This document shows, piece by piece, positions 21,910 to 33,266 of a stretch of 64,000 nt of DNA. Source of the DNA: Pholiota molesta (Eukaryota; Basidiomycota; Agaricomycetes; Agaricales; Strophariaceae); assembly GCA_014925825.1 (NCBI GenBank), contig JACGCK010000162.1:36638-100637 (forward strand). The letters run 5' to 3'. The first letter of the stretch is position 1, and the number at the start of each line of letters is the position of its first letter. The notes under the pieces are model-generated. The model worked only from the letters and a program-made list of their open reading frames with translations. It did not search any database and had not been told where the DNA came from. Made by a program: the position numbers and the translations under genes.

Positions 21910-22314
21910 AACCAACGCGACATGTATGTAGCAGATCATAGAGAGGAGAACTATGAAGAATACAATTATCCGCGCGAGCAGAGAAGCGACGGGGGTTTTC
22001 TTGGGAAAGACGATTGGGACAAAGAATTTACAAAATGTAATATATTGATATTTTGAAACGTCGTCTTTCATCGTTCGGGAGGAACGCTAATATTATCATA
22101 TTATCGTGCGTGGGGGGCGGAATACAATATTGACATTGTTCATGGAACGCTAATCTAATCTCTAAAATACCGTGCAGGGGGACCGAAACTAAGTTGGACC
22201 GTGCGAGTGCTCCCGTGACTCATGTCCAGTACCGGCGTCCTTGACGCCATGCTCGGTGTGATGTTTGGGCAGGGTCCCGGCGTGTTTGGCGGGCATGGCA
22301 GCCGGTCGTTATTC
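21910..22314. other. Right end of the KDZ element
   Basis: Contains loose copies of the palindrome family (TCGTTCGGGAGGAACG near 22071, CCGTGCAGGGGGACCG near 22172) without regular spacing. A GC-rich terminal 120 bp follows, which holds the subterminal matches to the left end. Confidence 0.5.
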
Positions 22315-22323
22315 GGGTTTTAT
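22315..22323 (+). repeat. Target site duplication, right copy (GGGTTTTAT)
   Basis: Second copy of the 9-bp repeat at 5239-5247. Confidence 0.85.
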
Positions 22324-23197
22324 TGATGTCAGAGGGATCAAGAGGGCGCGAGAAATGAAGTGTGTCTTGCATTGCCATGGATATTGTTCTTCTTGCATTT
22401 TCTGAACCTCTTGTCCCTAGCACTTGCACCATGAACGAGTTTCGAGAGTGGTTTGGCTTGCCCAGTACGTGTCATATCAATATATGTACGCCGCTATTTG
22501 TGAATCGACTGACGTTACTCTTAAAGAGTATAAGAGCTTTGTCGAATGGAACAAAGACCCCGAAATCTCGCAAGCGGCTTCTGACTTGTACGGCGGCAAC
22601 ATCGATCGCCTCGAACTTTATCCTGGACTTCACGCCGAAGGTGGTTTCGGCGACGGCCTCCAGGATTACAGCTCGGAACCGCTGCGCATTAGCACCATGC
22701 GAAATGGCTTGTTAATTGATGCTATTACTCTGGTGCGTATATCGTTGCCTAATTATTCAATATGCCACTACAGCTTTTATAAACTCCAGATTCGCGGCGA
22801 TCGATTTTTTACCACTGCGTTCAATGGTTTGTCCTTGTTGCGTTGGCGGATACGGTCTCTTCATCGCTCACATGTCTCGTTTATTTAGAGGAAAATTATA
22901 CCAAGACGGGTATCGCTGACGTGCAGAGAGATGTCAATAACAAGGCCCACGGTGGCTACAGTGCGTCCAACATTTCATCCTATCTTGTCTTGACAACTTG
23001 ATGCTGACGAATACATTTTCGCTACATTTTCGCATTTAGTCCACAAATTGCTCTTCCGCACACTCGAGGGATTGCCTCAGAATAGCGTTTATGCTTGGTT
23101 CCCAATGACCACTCCTGCGACCATGAAGCGGGTCTTGGGTAGCAGCGGTGATTGGAGATTTGATAGGCCTCCTCTCCCTACCTCCTTGGACTGCTGA
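22315..23197 (+). pseudogene. Fatty acid dioxygenase, 3' fragment of the split gene
   Basis: Continues the gene broken at 5247. Downstream of the duplication the frame gives DVRGIKRAREMNTCTMNEF (intron between REM and TCTM), then FVEWNKDPEISQAASDLYGG, LELYPGLHAEGG, RISTMRNGLLIDAITLVRGD and, in the last exon, LLFRTLEGLPQNSVYAWFP and WRFDRPPLPTSLDC before TGA 23195-23197. These are the C-terminal blocks of the peroxidase/dioxygenase domain in the Ppo/LDS family. The cytochrome P450 domain that follows in fused members is absent: the stop comes right after the DRP motif and the next 440 bp hold no P450 motif. No stop or frameshift was seen in this fragment. Confidence 0.85.
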
Positions 23198-23634
23198 AAT
23201 GGGTCCACAATATAAGTATACATATGTAATTTATGTGTATACTTGAAGTTTTGTAGTTTGGTTGGATATTGATTGTAATACCATTATGAGGTCGTCTTTT
23301 AAGTTTTCCTCCTATTATCATGAATAACTGATAGAAGTATCGCGTCTTCACGAAAAGTGAGGATGGCCGTACCTTGATCGATTGATCACTTGTGTGTGTG
23401 TCTACATGTCAAGGCGCTTGGAAATTTTGAATGCTTGAAACTTGGAACTTGGGAGAAGCGAGTTCCGTGAAGTTGCCGGCGGGCGCGCACTTGGGCACAG
23501 CATTTGTGATGTTCGCACGAGTTTGCCGGAGGTGGAATAAGAAGAGGAGTGGATGATGCAGCTCTTCGTGCAACGTTGATCGTTCTCCAGAGCAGGCCTC
23601 TATCGCAGAATTCAGCCCTGGTGGCGAATTTCTT
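23198..23634. other. Intergenic region
   Basis: 3' flank of the dioxygenase and promoter of the permease. No P450 heme-binding motif or other gene recognised. Confidence 0.5.
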
Positions 23635-26329
23635 ATGTTTACAACGTTTCCCTCTCAACCACGTTCGGCTCGAGATGCTCCTTCATCTCCAAGGCCATTG
23701 GGATTCGTTTCCCCAAGACCAATCACTTCCCCAAGACCTTTACCGTTGAAACGAGAGCACCGGGGTGCACGAATCTATGAACCCAAAAGTCCAAATCCTT
23801 TGCCACCGCTGCCAGACAAACCTCTTCCTGCTTATATTCCTGAACGACCGGCGCCTATTCTCACGCTTCCAGGCCTCCCCGACGTGGAACTTCCTCGGAC
23901 ACCGGCTAAGCCCAACCACCACTTCGGACATAAATGGATTAAGACTGGCAAGCAGTAGGTACTTTTTGATTACGCAAATAGGAATTTACTAAGGTTCTCT
24001 ATGTTAGATGGATATCCAACATCAAACTTCCCTGGACTCCACCAGACCCATCGACCCCGACAATTCCTCCAGTATCACCCAAGACCGCTAAATTTGTGAA
24101 CGAATCAATACATCATACTCCCAAAGAGCAAGTATACTTCAAGAGCTATCAAAATGTTCTTGATGAAGAAGCTCTAGGATACAAACAAGCGATTCCGGAT
24201 TACAGGCCAGAAGTTCCGGAATATGAACCAGAAGTTCCGGAAAACAGGCAAGACCCACCTCCTCTTTACCAGAAGGACCCACCCGAAGGAGGGATTTTTG
24301 GATGGATGGCTGTGGCGGGAGTGTGAGCCGGCTTTTTGGTTTTTATTTTCTTTCCGGAGTCAGAACACTCATACTTTTTCAAAAGATTTTTGATCCAGTT
24401 TGCTACCATTGGGTAATTTTCTACCCCCAAATTCGAAGCCGTTCTAATAGTTCGATATAGTTATGTCTTCACCTGGAATGTATTCGAAGGTACTGTCACT
24501 ATCACTTGCCCTATCACTTGATTTGCTAAACTATAATTTCAGATCACTACAGCCACGTTTCGCTGACCGATCAGAGCCCAATTGCCGTCCGGTACGTCGA
24601 TCGTCTACTACTGATCAACAGGAGCAAGCTGACCGGGAATCAACTATAGATTCATTGGGAGCATTCAGTGGTTTTTGACTTTCTTCCTTTCTCTGGTAGC
24701 TGGAAAGGCGGCGGATTCGGGATATCTCCATCACACTATTATCTCTGGATCTGTCCTGTTCGCGCTTTGGTATGTCCCGTTAACTATTTCTTTCCGTGCG
24801 CCGGCGCTTATGTTTTCCAGCCTCTTTTTATTGTCCATTGTCGGAGAAGAGCAATTTGGCGGGACATTCGCATGTCAGTCCCTAGGCATGGGCATAGGAA
24901 TGGGGCTCGTCTTCGTACCGACTGCTGTTGTACCTTTGTTCTACTTCAAGCGCCAACGAGGGCTCGCAATTGGAATAGCTATGAGCGGTGCCACATTTGG
25001 AGGGATGATTTTTCCAGCTGGTGCGTTCTTTTATTCTATCTATCTTTGTCTTCGTCTGATCACAAGCTTTAGCCCTTCGGTAGGATTATGTTTTGTGTAT
25101 TGCCTTCAAGCTGCGATCTCATTTAACCTTTTTCAGGGCTATGATCCCAACCCATGGACTGGGTGGCGCCGTTCGGATCACCGCTATCATCGCTACAGTA
25201 TTCTTAGCTTTGGGCAATGGACTCATTCTCGTTCATCCAATCCCTAAGCCAGACAAACCGGCATACCCTCTTCCACACCTTGACTTGGCCAAATACTCGA
25301 AGGAAATAGAGTTTATCTTCGCTGCGGGAGGGTAAGCTATTCTGTTTGGAGCACATGTAAACCGTCACTGATTTTTTACAGCTTCTTCATTACGATGCTA
25401 TTCATCTACTACCCTGGTACGATCTCCTTGCATACCATGACCCCGCATGGAACTGATCTGAGGTCCACACAGTGATGTATCTAGATCTCCTCGCGCAGCA
25501 AAACGGTGTCGACGCAAGGAGCGCCTTCAATTCCGTACGTGCACCACCCCTTCTTCCGTTTCGCATGCCATGTTATCTAACGATATTCATTGACCGTTGG
25601 TGGTGCAGGTCATAATTTTAAGCCTGACAGGAATGATCGGCCGTATAGCGTTGGGCTTTGCCTCCGACATTGTCGGCCCTTGGAATCTCCTCGTGCCTGT
25701 CTCTGGGGGGATGGTGCTGATGATGTTTACTATGTGTACTGTGTACGTCAAGTCTATTCTAACTTAATCTCATCGCGATCTGGGAATACTGAATTACATC
25801 TTATTTTATTTTTTTCAGTCAAGGTATCAAGTCGCTCGTCGCGTTTTCGATGTTCTATGGACTTTTTGCTGGGGCTTGTAAGCCAATTCAACAGGATTTT
25901 GTTTCGCCCTCTGAATTCTAGTGCAGGGCTTTCTCTTATGGTGACCGCTATCACAGGCCTTTCGTCTCGCCCGACTGAGCAAGGGTGAGATTTTTGCTTG
26001 TCAAGCAATCATGAAGACTACTAATTGTCCTCTAGAACTCGAGTGGGCCTTGTCTTCTCTGCTGGTAGCTTACCGGTCCTCTTTTCCTTCCTCCTTCAAG
26101 ACGGTTTGGTCAATACTCAGCGTTGGGTCATTCCATCTGCTGTTGCCGGCGTAAGTTCCTTACACTTCTCTTTCAAAAAATAAATTATAGTTGTATTAAC
26201 CAACCTCTAATGCAGTTCCTATTCGTCGCTGTTACCGGCCTGGCTTTCATGTCGAGGAAGTTCGTTGCTGACAAGAAACCATATAGGCGAAGGAAGATGG
26301 AATCTATTCACCAGGTCTTGATCGTGTAA
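23635..26329 (+). CDS. MFS permease, monocarboxylate transporter-like
   Basis: Plasma-membrane carrier of the fungal MCT-like MFS group, probably moving a carboxylate or a metabolite with protons. ATG 23635 opens a long Pro-rich cytosolic N-terminus (PRPLGFVSPRPITSPRPLP, PDYRPEVPEYEPEVPENRQ) leading to the GGIFGWMAVAGV entry helix. Short exons then give VFTWNVFEDHYSHV, GMGIGMGLVFVPTAVVPL, YFKRQRGLAIGIAMSGATFGG (the characteristic loop and helix), the middle charged loop HPIPKPDKPAYPLPHLD and the second six-helix half (SLTGMIGRIALGFASDI). It ends at KSMESIHQVLIV-like RRKMESIHQVLIV, TAA 26327-26329. About eleven short introns. All joins followed keep frame, so it appears intact. Substrate unknown. 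Confidence 0.85.
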
Positions 26330-26417
26330 TCTAATGCACTTGTTTCAATTCAAAGGTTTCGATTGGTCCTTTCCGATAGTCTCATTATGTGGATATATCT
26401 CATCTAAGAGGAAATAA

Positions 26418-27977
26418 CTAGTAAATTTTTTCTTCTCGGATGCGCAATCGTTGAACAGAGCGTGTAATGTGTGCCCTGTGTTCAACGCCTCCGTCTAAAA
26501 TTCCTACGCGCATCATTGATAGAAGCTTATGTATATTGTTCAGCAAGGCCCTGGTTGGATAACAAAGGGAGGCGCATACATTATGGGCTGCGTTCGAATG
26601 TGCGTACACACCACCAAAGAACGAAGCTGTGGCCTCTTTTCCGGCGGTTCCTACGAGATAGTGTCTGCCGCCAGGATGTTGATCAACGAAGGACGAGACG
26701 TCGTGAATGAACCCGGAGATAAGGACAAGGGGTTTCGTCTTAGCCTCTTCCTGGACTAAAGAACAACCTGTCAATACCGTTCGAAAGAGATAAAACAGTA
26801 TGCTTGCGAACACGTAGCCCACGACACGACTGGGAGTTTTTCGAGGGCCGTCGGCCAGTCGAGGGAATCTTGAACTTCCTTGAGCTTTTTCAACTCCATC
26901 GCTAAGCGTCCTTTGGAGATTTCGTTACTTGGGAACATGCGTAAGTGGTTGGCTAGGCCAACCTTCCCGCAAAGTGCGATGAACCATTTCGTTGGATCGT
27001 ATTGGTACCAGAGAAATGCGTTGCGGTAGTCCATTGGGAACTGGTGGTGAAAGTTGTGGTAGCCTTCCCCCATTGTCAATATCGCGGACAGCAGATGATC
27101 GCGGGGTGTCTGTACGTCGTCATATGGCGCTGTTCCGAGCCAATGAGCGATGGAATTGATGCAGAAAGTGCTCTGGAGAGGTTTAGCGCGTGTGATACTT
27201 GAGAGAAATTACCGCGGAGACTGACATGATGTGCGATGGTCAGGCGCAGCGCTCCTGCGAAGCACGCGCCGCCTAACCAGTCGTCGAAGAATAGTCCTGG
27301 AATAGCTGAGGGCAGCACGTATCCAAAAATAACGAGCAGAAGGAAGTAGTGCTTGTGCTGCCATTGCAGAAGGGGGTCGTGCCGCAGGTCGGAGACGTCT
27401 GCGGGACCGGAACGAAGTTCCGATTTAAAAATCATCCAACCGATATGGGTCCAGAGCAGGCCGCGATTGGCGTTGTACGGGTCCAAGTCAGTGTCGGTAT
27501 GGCGGTGGTGGGAGCGGTGGGCTCTAGCCCACCAATAGCACGACCCTTGGACGGCACTTGATCCTCCGGCCAGAAGAAAGAGTTGAAGAGGAAGGGAGGC
27601 ATTGTATGAACGGTGGGACCATAGGCGATGATAGCCTAAATAATTGCCGTTAGAGATGACGGTCTAGAATCATATCGCTCGCATCACTAACCAGCAGTGA
27701 TGCCTGTGCGTCATAAGTTATCCTGGGCTTGATAAGTCATGATAGTCAATGCTTTCTCACCTAACATAGAGAAAATATAATATATCCCTGCAAAAATCCC
27801 AGTGCTTCGACGTATGTTGGTGGCGTACAATCCATAGAGCGCAGTGAGAGGTGTAATAACGAGAACTGCAACATTAAACCATCGCACGCCTTTCGTTCCA
27901 GGAAATTTCTTGGTCAATGGCAGTCCCATAGGTCGGCGCGAAAATGAGATTTCGGACGTAGCAAGGGTATGAGCCGC
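26418..27977 (-). CDS. Acyl-CoA delta-9 desaturase with C-terminal cytochrome b5 (OLE1-like); first exon not located
   Basis: ER-membrane di-iron enzyme that introduces the delta-9 double bond into stearoyl/palmitoyl-CoA. Order on the minus strand: RRPMGLPLTKKFPGTKG, hydrophobic helices, first His box HRLWSH (about 27625), second HRSHHRH, INSIAHWLGTAPYDD, third GEGYHNFHH (about 27055), then a b5 domain with HPGG and YAHSNAAHN, ending at TAG 26418. A 12-nt micro-exon (27692-27703) supplies GITAG between two introns. The most upstream exon I can support begins at 27977 after an AG. The frame stays open further upstream but contains no ATG, so the initiating exon must lie beyond an intron I did not find. 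All eight desaturase His positions seen are intact. Confidence 0.83.
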
Positions 27978-29640
27978 CTTGAAACAATGTGAGCAAGAAG
28001 ACAGAAGTTTGGCGCTGGATCCCACGGAAATTGCAATGGTTGGCTCTTTTAAGTCAAAAGTAGGATGATTAGGACTCAGATTCTCTCCAGGATCGCTGAA
28101 TTCCCATTGCCCCTTGTATCTGTTTATAGAAATGGTGTATCCTCTGAGCGCACTGGGCCGACACAAAATAAGAAACAGGCGGCGCTGACTTGGAACATCG
28201 ATGCCATCGGAAATCTGTCCGATAACATGGAGGAATCTATAAGGCGACGGATGGATGATTTGTCGAGAGTTCTTTGAGAAAGTCTTAAGCGGACGTAGGG
28301 CTTATCAGCGTAGGCGGAAATTATCGAACACGAGGCGGCGGCAGCAATGATGCAGCTCAGATTGTCTTGATCAAGTCCTGATGGCAATAAGTAAATTCAC
28401 GTTCTACAGAGAGATCTAAAATTGCAAAGGAAAGTGAGTTCGGAGGTACTCACCGCTGACACTCAGGTTTTCCGGTGGGACGTTTCAGAAACCGAGTTAA
28501 AGTCCTTTCCTTCCAGAACAACGTCGTTTAAGTTCCACGAGGTGAGAACGTCACTGTCTTCCATCAACAGTCTGCCATCTGAGTTGCCTCAAGGTGGCTT
28601 TGTTTTCCAAGATCAGCCGTATATCCACCTCGAGATCTTGGTCATTCCCACCGTTTGGTTTGATATCTACCACATTGGTGGCACAGATGATCTGTTTAGC
28701 GCGCCCCACAAGTTTCAGTGCACCGTGGCTTTTCCGGCTAGTCTTCGTCCAGGACCAGAACAGGTTTAGGGTCTGCTTCGATTGGGCGCCGTACCGTACC
28801 GTACGACAGATTAGGCAGTAAAGATGCTGGTATAGAAGACGATTTCAAGGGTATTTAGACCGTAGATTACGAGGAATATGGTCAGCGGCGAGTTTTTGAG
28901 CATGATTCCAGGAAGAACCGATGGTCGTGTTGTGAGAAATCTTGAAACGCACAAAAAGCCACGGTCACTCTTTGGCCTCGCCCCATACTAAGTACCATCA
29001 TTACTGGCACTTACTTTGAGTTACTTCAGTCCTTGACTAGTTGACTCCTTGAATGTCTATCGCTTTGATTCTTTCATTCAGCCTCGGCTTCATTTAGCCT
29101 TCAAATTATCTTAAGCTCTCCGCACTTCATGCTTCAAGCTTCACCTCAAAACTCGATTAAGCTGACGCTGTACATCCTTTGACGTTGCAGATCTGCATCG
29201 ATGTTCCCAGAGAAACTTTGTTCAAACTTTGTTCACGATATTTTCGTGATCTCTTCCTTTTTCTCTTGAGGTGCGGCTCGATCCATCTTTGAATTTGAAG
29301 CTTGATTCCTCCAGTCTAACTTACCGTCTTTTTATCACAAGTTTTAGACCCCCGTTATCTGAATGTCAGCGAAAATGATACCTTCGCATCGAACCCCTGG
29401 TCAGATCAGGAGTTTACCAATGAATGCCGCCCCTCGTGTCATCGTGACGCGTTGGAAGACTGCACTAGCTCGCGAAGTGTATATCTGGCGCAGAAGTTGC
29501 ATCGAGTGCATCCTTGACGCGCAATCGGATTTGGAATTTCAGCAAGGGATCATCTTGAAAAAAAATGGTGTGGGCAAGGTGTGAGATGCTGTACAGTATA
29601 AATTCCTGTTCCCTCCTTGCAGTCAGCTATGAAAACAGGT
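27978..29640. other. Region with no assigned gene (missing desaturase start, unidentified ORF fragments)
   Basis: It should contain the first exon and promoter of the desaturase. On the minus strand 28902-28810 encodes a short hydrophobic peptide (MLKNSPLTIFLVIYG...) and 28640-28480 shows further open stretches, which might be a membrane-protein remnant. The plus-strand open frame at 28422-28769 overlaps them. I recognise no family in either direction. Confidence 0.35.
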
Positions 29641-29669
29641 TTATCGAAGATTTTAACCATTGGGCTTTG

Positions 29670-31090
29670 CCAACTATTTACAGTTCGTCGACCCTCTATC
29701 TTTCGCGGTGCTGGGCCCTAATGGACACTTCCGAAGTGAAAGCTTCGCGCAACTTTTTGCCGGTGTCTTTCTTCCAGACAACTTCCAGATATCTGGTCTC
29801 GCCTTGCTCGATATTATAGGGCTCAACCCTTCTTTCCACGAAATTGCATTCAATCCGAGCTTTACTTTCGCACATGAAGCGCCGATTTACGTTGCCGAAA
29901 CAGAAGAATATTTTTCTCAAGCAACGATTAAGGTGACTTAGGGCATAACGATATGAACCATATCAATCAAACTGGCAAGGTCAGCATGCAAGATGTCGAG
30001 GCTGCTTTCAAGAGTCGACGACAATTGCACGTTCTAGTGACGGAGGTGAGTGTATTCAACTTTTGTTCGCGCGAGTACACGCAAGCTCCCCTCGCTAAAT
30101 GTGTATCATCTTCTCGATCCCCATCGTTGTGATACTCTCCCATGGAATAAGTAGCTTGTTCTTCCAGACACGGTTCAAATGATGAACGGAGGCATGGGGC
30201 CATACATGTCTTCCTTAGCCCTTATTACGTCCGGCCGCGGCCCGCGGCCTACTCACAATCCAATAGTGCTTCCGAGATAATTTCTTTGGGGGACAATTTG
30301 CTTCGCTGAACGATATTAAAATTCATCCGAAGGACGCCGCGTTTTTTATCACAGACTTTGTGTATGTCGTACAGCCAACTCCCTCCCGTCTTACCTGCTA
30401 GTTTCAACCTCACTCTCTTTGGTATGTGTGCAAACGCATGGTAGATACGCGTCTTCCTCAATCGTTTCCGCCCTCCGCCGCTCATGTCAAAACAAGTGTA
30501 CCGGTTTAATCCTGTTTAGCCACTGTCCGCGTGGTAACGTCCACCGATTTTAACAAGTGCAATGGCATTGCGTTTTCTCCTAATGGCAGTTCTGCTTACA
30601 TGTGGGTGTTCAATATGCCTACCCCGTATTCTGACGTCGCTAATCGCGCATTCTTAAATTGAATAGATTTGATAAGTGTAGGAGGTGGCTTCTTGAAGAA
30701 TAACACAACAGAGTCTGCGACTATGTGTGCGAAATTATTCTTACCATTCGACCCTCATAGTATCAATCTAAAGCGTCGACATCCTCATCTTCCGGATATA
30801 ACTTCGACGTCAATCGCGCAACTCAGGTTTTCTTTTCTAAAAAACGCACATTCGCCTATGCAGATGCGGGGGGTCCTGACGGCATCCAGGTCGATGCAGA
30901 AGGAAAGGTCCATTCAGGCTGTGGCGACGGTGTACAAGTATGGTCTCTAGGAGAGGGCCCTCATAGGTAAATTCCTTATCGGAACGGTCCCCCCCGAACA
31001 TGATCCTTGCTGGGGACGGGCGCCTCATCATCGTGGCTGAGAAGAAAGTATTCGTGGCGATGATTGCAGCGTCAAGGGAGATAAGTAATA
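29670..31090 (+). pseudogene. Lactonohydrolase-like pseudogene (tandem paralogue of 31657-33266)
   Basis: Colinear with the intact copy downstream: FVDPLSFAVLGPNGHFRS, FAHEAPIYVAETEEYFS, HINQTGKVSMQDVEAAF, LPDTVQMMNGGMGPY, SLNDIKIHPKDAAFF, DFNKCNGIAFSPNGSSAY and FAYADAGGPDGIQVDAEGK are all identifiable. It is broken: a frameshift just before the SND motif near 29915, an in-frame TAA directly after it, a deletion plus frameshift at about 30265-30285, and further shifts near 30950-31010. Recognisable but dead. Confidence 0.8.
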
Positions 31091-31656
31091 CTGCCTTTCC
31101 CTGAAAGTCGATCTATCGCTGGCCCTCGTCAAGACTATGGACACCCTTTCAATAAATTTTGTTCTCAGTGCGTTCGCCCCACATCAGACATGCGACACTT
31201 GTTTGACTGAACCCTTTTCCCAAGGTAAACTAGAAGTGGGATGTATTGACGCAACATGACGCTGGTTGAAAGCGTGTTTAGGAAAATCATGCTAAGGGCG
31301 TACCCTTGGCATGACCAATCAATTATGATGCTGCAAAGCGATTCAACTTCTGAAAGGCGGAGAGAGTGACCGCTCCTCAAACTTCGTCAAAGTCTTCAAC
31401 TTTTTTTGTTGACATTAATGCTCATTTTCAGATCGTTCTCATCAGTTCTAAGTATAACTTGCGACACTCGCTTCATGAGTGGTTCGATTTCTACAGCTTG
31501 CTGTGGGGAAATGTCTGGAAATGTACTTACCATTTAAAGAAGAGCGCACTTCTTTTTAGTCGCGTAAATTTTAGATCAGGTGGAGCGTTTTTCTTTTTCC
31601 TATTAAAATACTGAAGGTTGGTTGAAGCCACCATCTTCTATCTTTCCCTGTGAAGC
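31091..31656. other. Intergenic spacer between lactonohydrolase copies
   Basis: No gene recognised. Presumably 3' remnant of the pseudogene and promoter of the intact copy. Confidence 0.45.
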
Positions 31657-33266
31657 ATGAAATTTACAAAGACTCTAGTAAGTTTGGTACTGTGCTGGGA
31701 ACAGGCATTCGCTGCTATGGCCAGAAATGAAGCTGCGACGGCACGAAAATTACCACCTCAGTCAGTGGTGAGTCTCTTAATACCCTTTTTGTGGTACAAG
31801 TGGCTGATGTTATATGATAGTTTATCGATCCCCTTTCGATTGCAGTTATAGGTCAGAATGGACCTTTCCGAAATGACTCTTTTACGCAATTCTTCAATCC
31901 AACGTCCACAACTCCACCGTTTTTCCAAATATTCGACCCTGCCTTCCTCGATATCCTTGGACCTAATCCTTCCTTTCACATAGTCGCCTCCAATGACACG
32001 TTTGCCTTTGCTCATGAGGCTCCCATCTTTGTTCCGGAGCTAGATGAAGTGTTCTTTGCCAGCAACGATGGTGGACCTCTCGGTAATAGCGATATAAATC
32101 ACAACAACAAGGTTGGGAAAATCAGCATGAAGGATGTAGAAACTTCTTTTCAAAGCCTCAAACCAGGCGATGAGGGTAAAGCCTTCCAGGTTCCAGTGAC
32201 GGAGGTGAGCATTTCTAATTCCCAGCGAGATGTTGATACTATATTTATGGGGAACATCGTTCTTGCCTACATCGTATTTCCCATGAAAAACTACCCTTTC
32301 TCATCAACCACTAACGCTTCTCCCGTTTCAGCTTGTTCTTCCCGACACCATCCAAATGACGAACGGTGGCACGGGACCCTTCAATTCTTCCTTAGTTCTC
32401 ATCAATTCCGGACGCGGGCCGCTACCACCTTCGATTGCGCTGGTCAACCCGAATGCGCCGCATAATGCTACCGTCCTGCTGGATAATTTCTTTGGCAGAC
32501 AATTTAATTCGTTGAATGATATCAAAATCCATCCCACGAGTGGTGCCCTTTTCTTTACGGATGTAACGTGAGTATAGTAGTCGATGCAGAACATTTATAT
32601 CAATTCTGAAGCACTCACTATTTTTTCCCCATAGATATGGCTCCCTTCTTGACTTTCGACCCCCGCCGGTTCTGCCAAACCAGGTTTATCGGTTTGACAC
32701 TGCTACGGGTAACGTTCGTGTAGTGGCCACAGACTTCAACAAATGCAATGGCGTTGCGTTTACTTCAGATGGAAAGACAGCATATGTGTACGTTCATCTG
32801 TCTTAACCCAGAGTTCTAGACTATCAATTCGCGCTCTTTTTTTTTTTAGGACGGACACAGGTGCTAATGGAGGCCTCCTAGGAAACGATCTCACGGCGCC
32901 TGCGACCATGTAAGTGCTTAAAGTCTCTCGATCTTTTATTCGTTTCTCTAAACTACCATTCACTACAGATATAAATATGACGTCGATCCTGAGACGCAGG
33001 TCTTCTTGAATCGACGCATCTTCGCTTATGTCGATACTGGTATCCCAGATGGAGTTCAATTGGACTCAGAAGGCAATGTTTACACCGGCTGTGGTGATGG
33101 CACCCAAGTCTTCTCGCCTTCCGGAATACTGCTTGGAAAGTTCTTTATAGGCAGCGTGTCAGCAAACATGGTGTTCGCAGGAGATGGGCGGCTGGTGATT
33201 ATGGGAGAGACGAAGATATTGGTGGCGATGATTGCGGCCAAGTCGGTTAAGTTGAGTTTCCCTTGA
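31657..33266 (+). CDS. Secreted lactonohydrolase / gluconolactonase-like (SMP-30 superfamily)
   Basis: Calcium-dependent six-bladed propeller hydrolase that opens sugar or other lactones. ATG 31657 starts a likely signal peptide (MKFTKTLVSLVLCWEQAFA). Exons then give FIDPLSIAVIGQNGPF, FAHEAPIFVPELDEVFF, VLPDTIQMTNGGTGPFNSS, FNSLNDIKIHPTSGALFFTD (the SLND metal/active-site segment), FNKCNGVAFTSDGKTAYV, TDTGA, and GIPDGVQLDSEGNVYTGCGD with a metal-binding Asp. It ends MGETKILVAMIAAKSVKLSFP, TGA 33264-33266. About six introns. Intact, unlike the upstream paralogue. Substrate not deducible. Confidence 0.82.

Larger units (their letters stand above)
5248..22314. mobile_element. 17.07 kb KDZ-superfamily DNA transposon inserted in the dioxygenase gene
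   Basis: Bounded by the 9-bp duplication GGGTTTTAT. It encodes a KDZ transposase on the minus strand (14559 to 7748) and five accompanying genes: 14724-16043 (+), 16648-18253 (-), 18462-19175 (-), 19971-20475 (-) and 21515-21909 (+). Palindromic satellites lie toward both ends. No long perfect terminal inverted repeat is visible. There are subterminal inverted matches: GCCAAACA (5264-5271 against 22283-22290) and CACACCG(T/A)GCATGGC (5325-5339 against 22246-22260, 14 of 15 bases). A 3.66 kb foldback element sits inside. Without it the element would be about 13.4 kb. Boundaries are set by restoration of the host exon, which is strong evidence. KDZ membership rests on the transposase. Confidence 0.85.

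Noticed and set aside
28422..28769. 115-codon plus-strand open frame between desaturase and lactonohydrolase pseudogene
   Set aside because: The minus strand is equally open, neither matches a family, and no splice context supports it.
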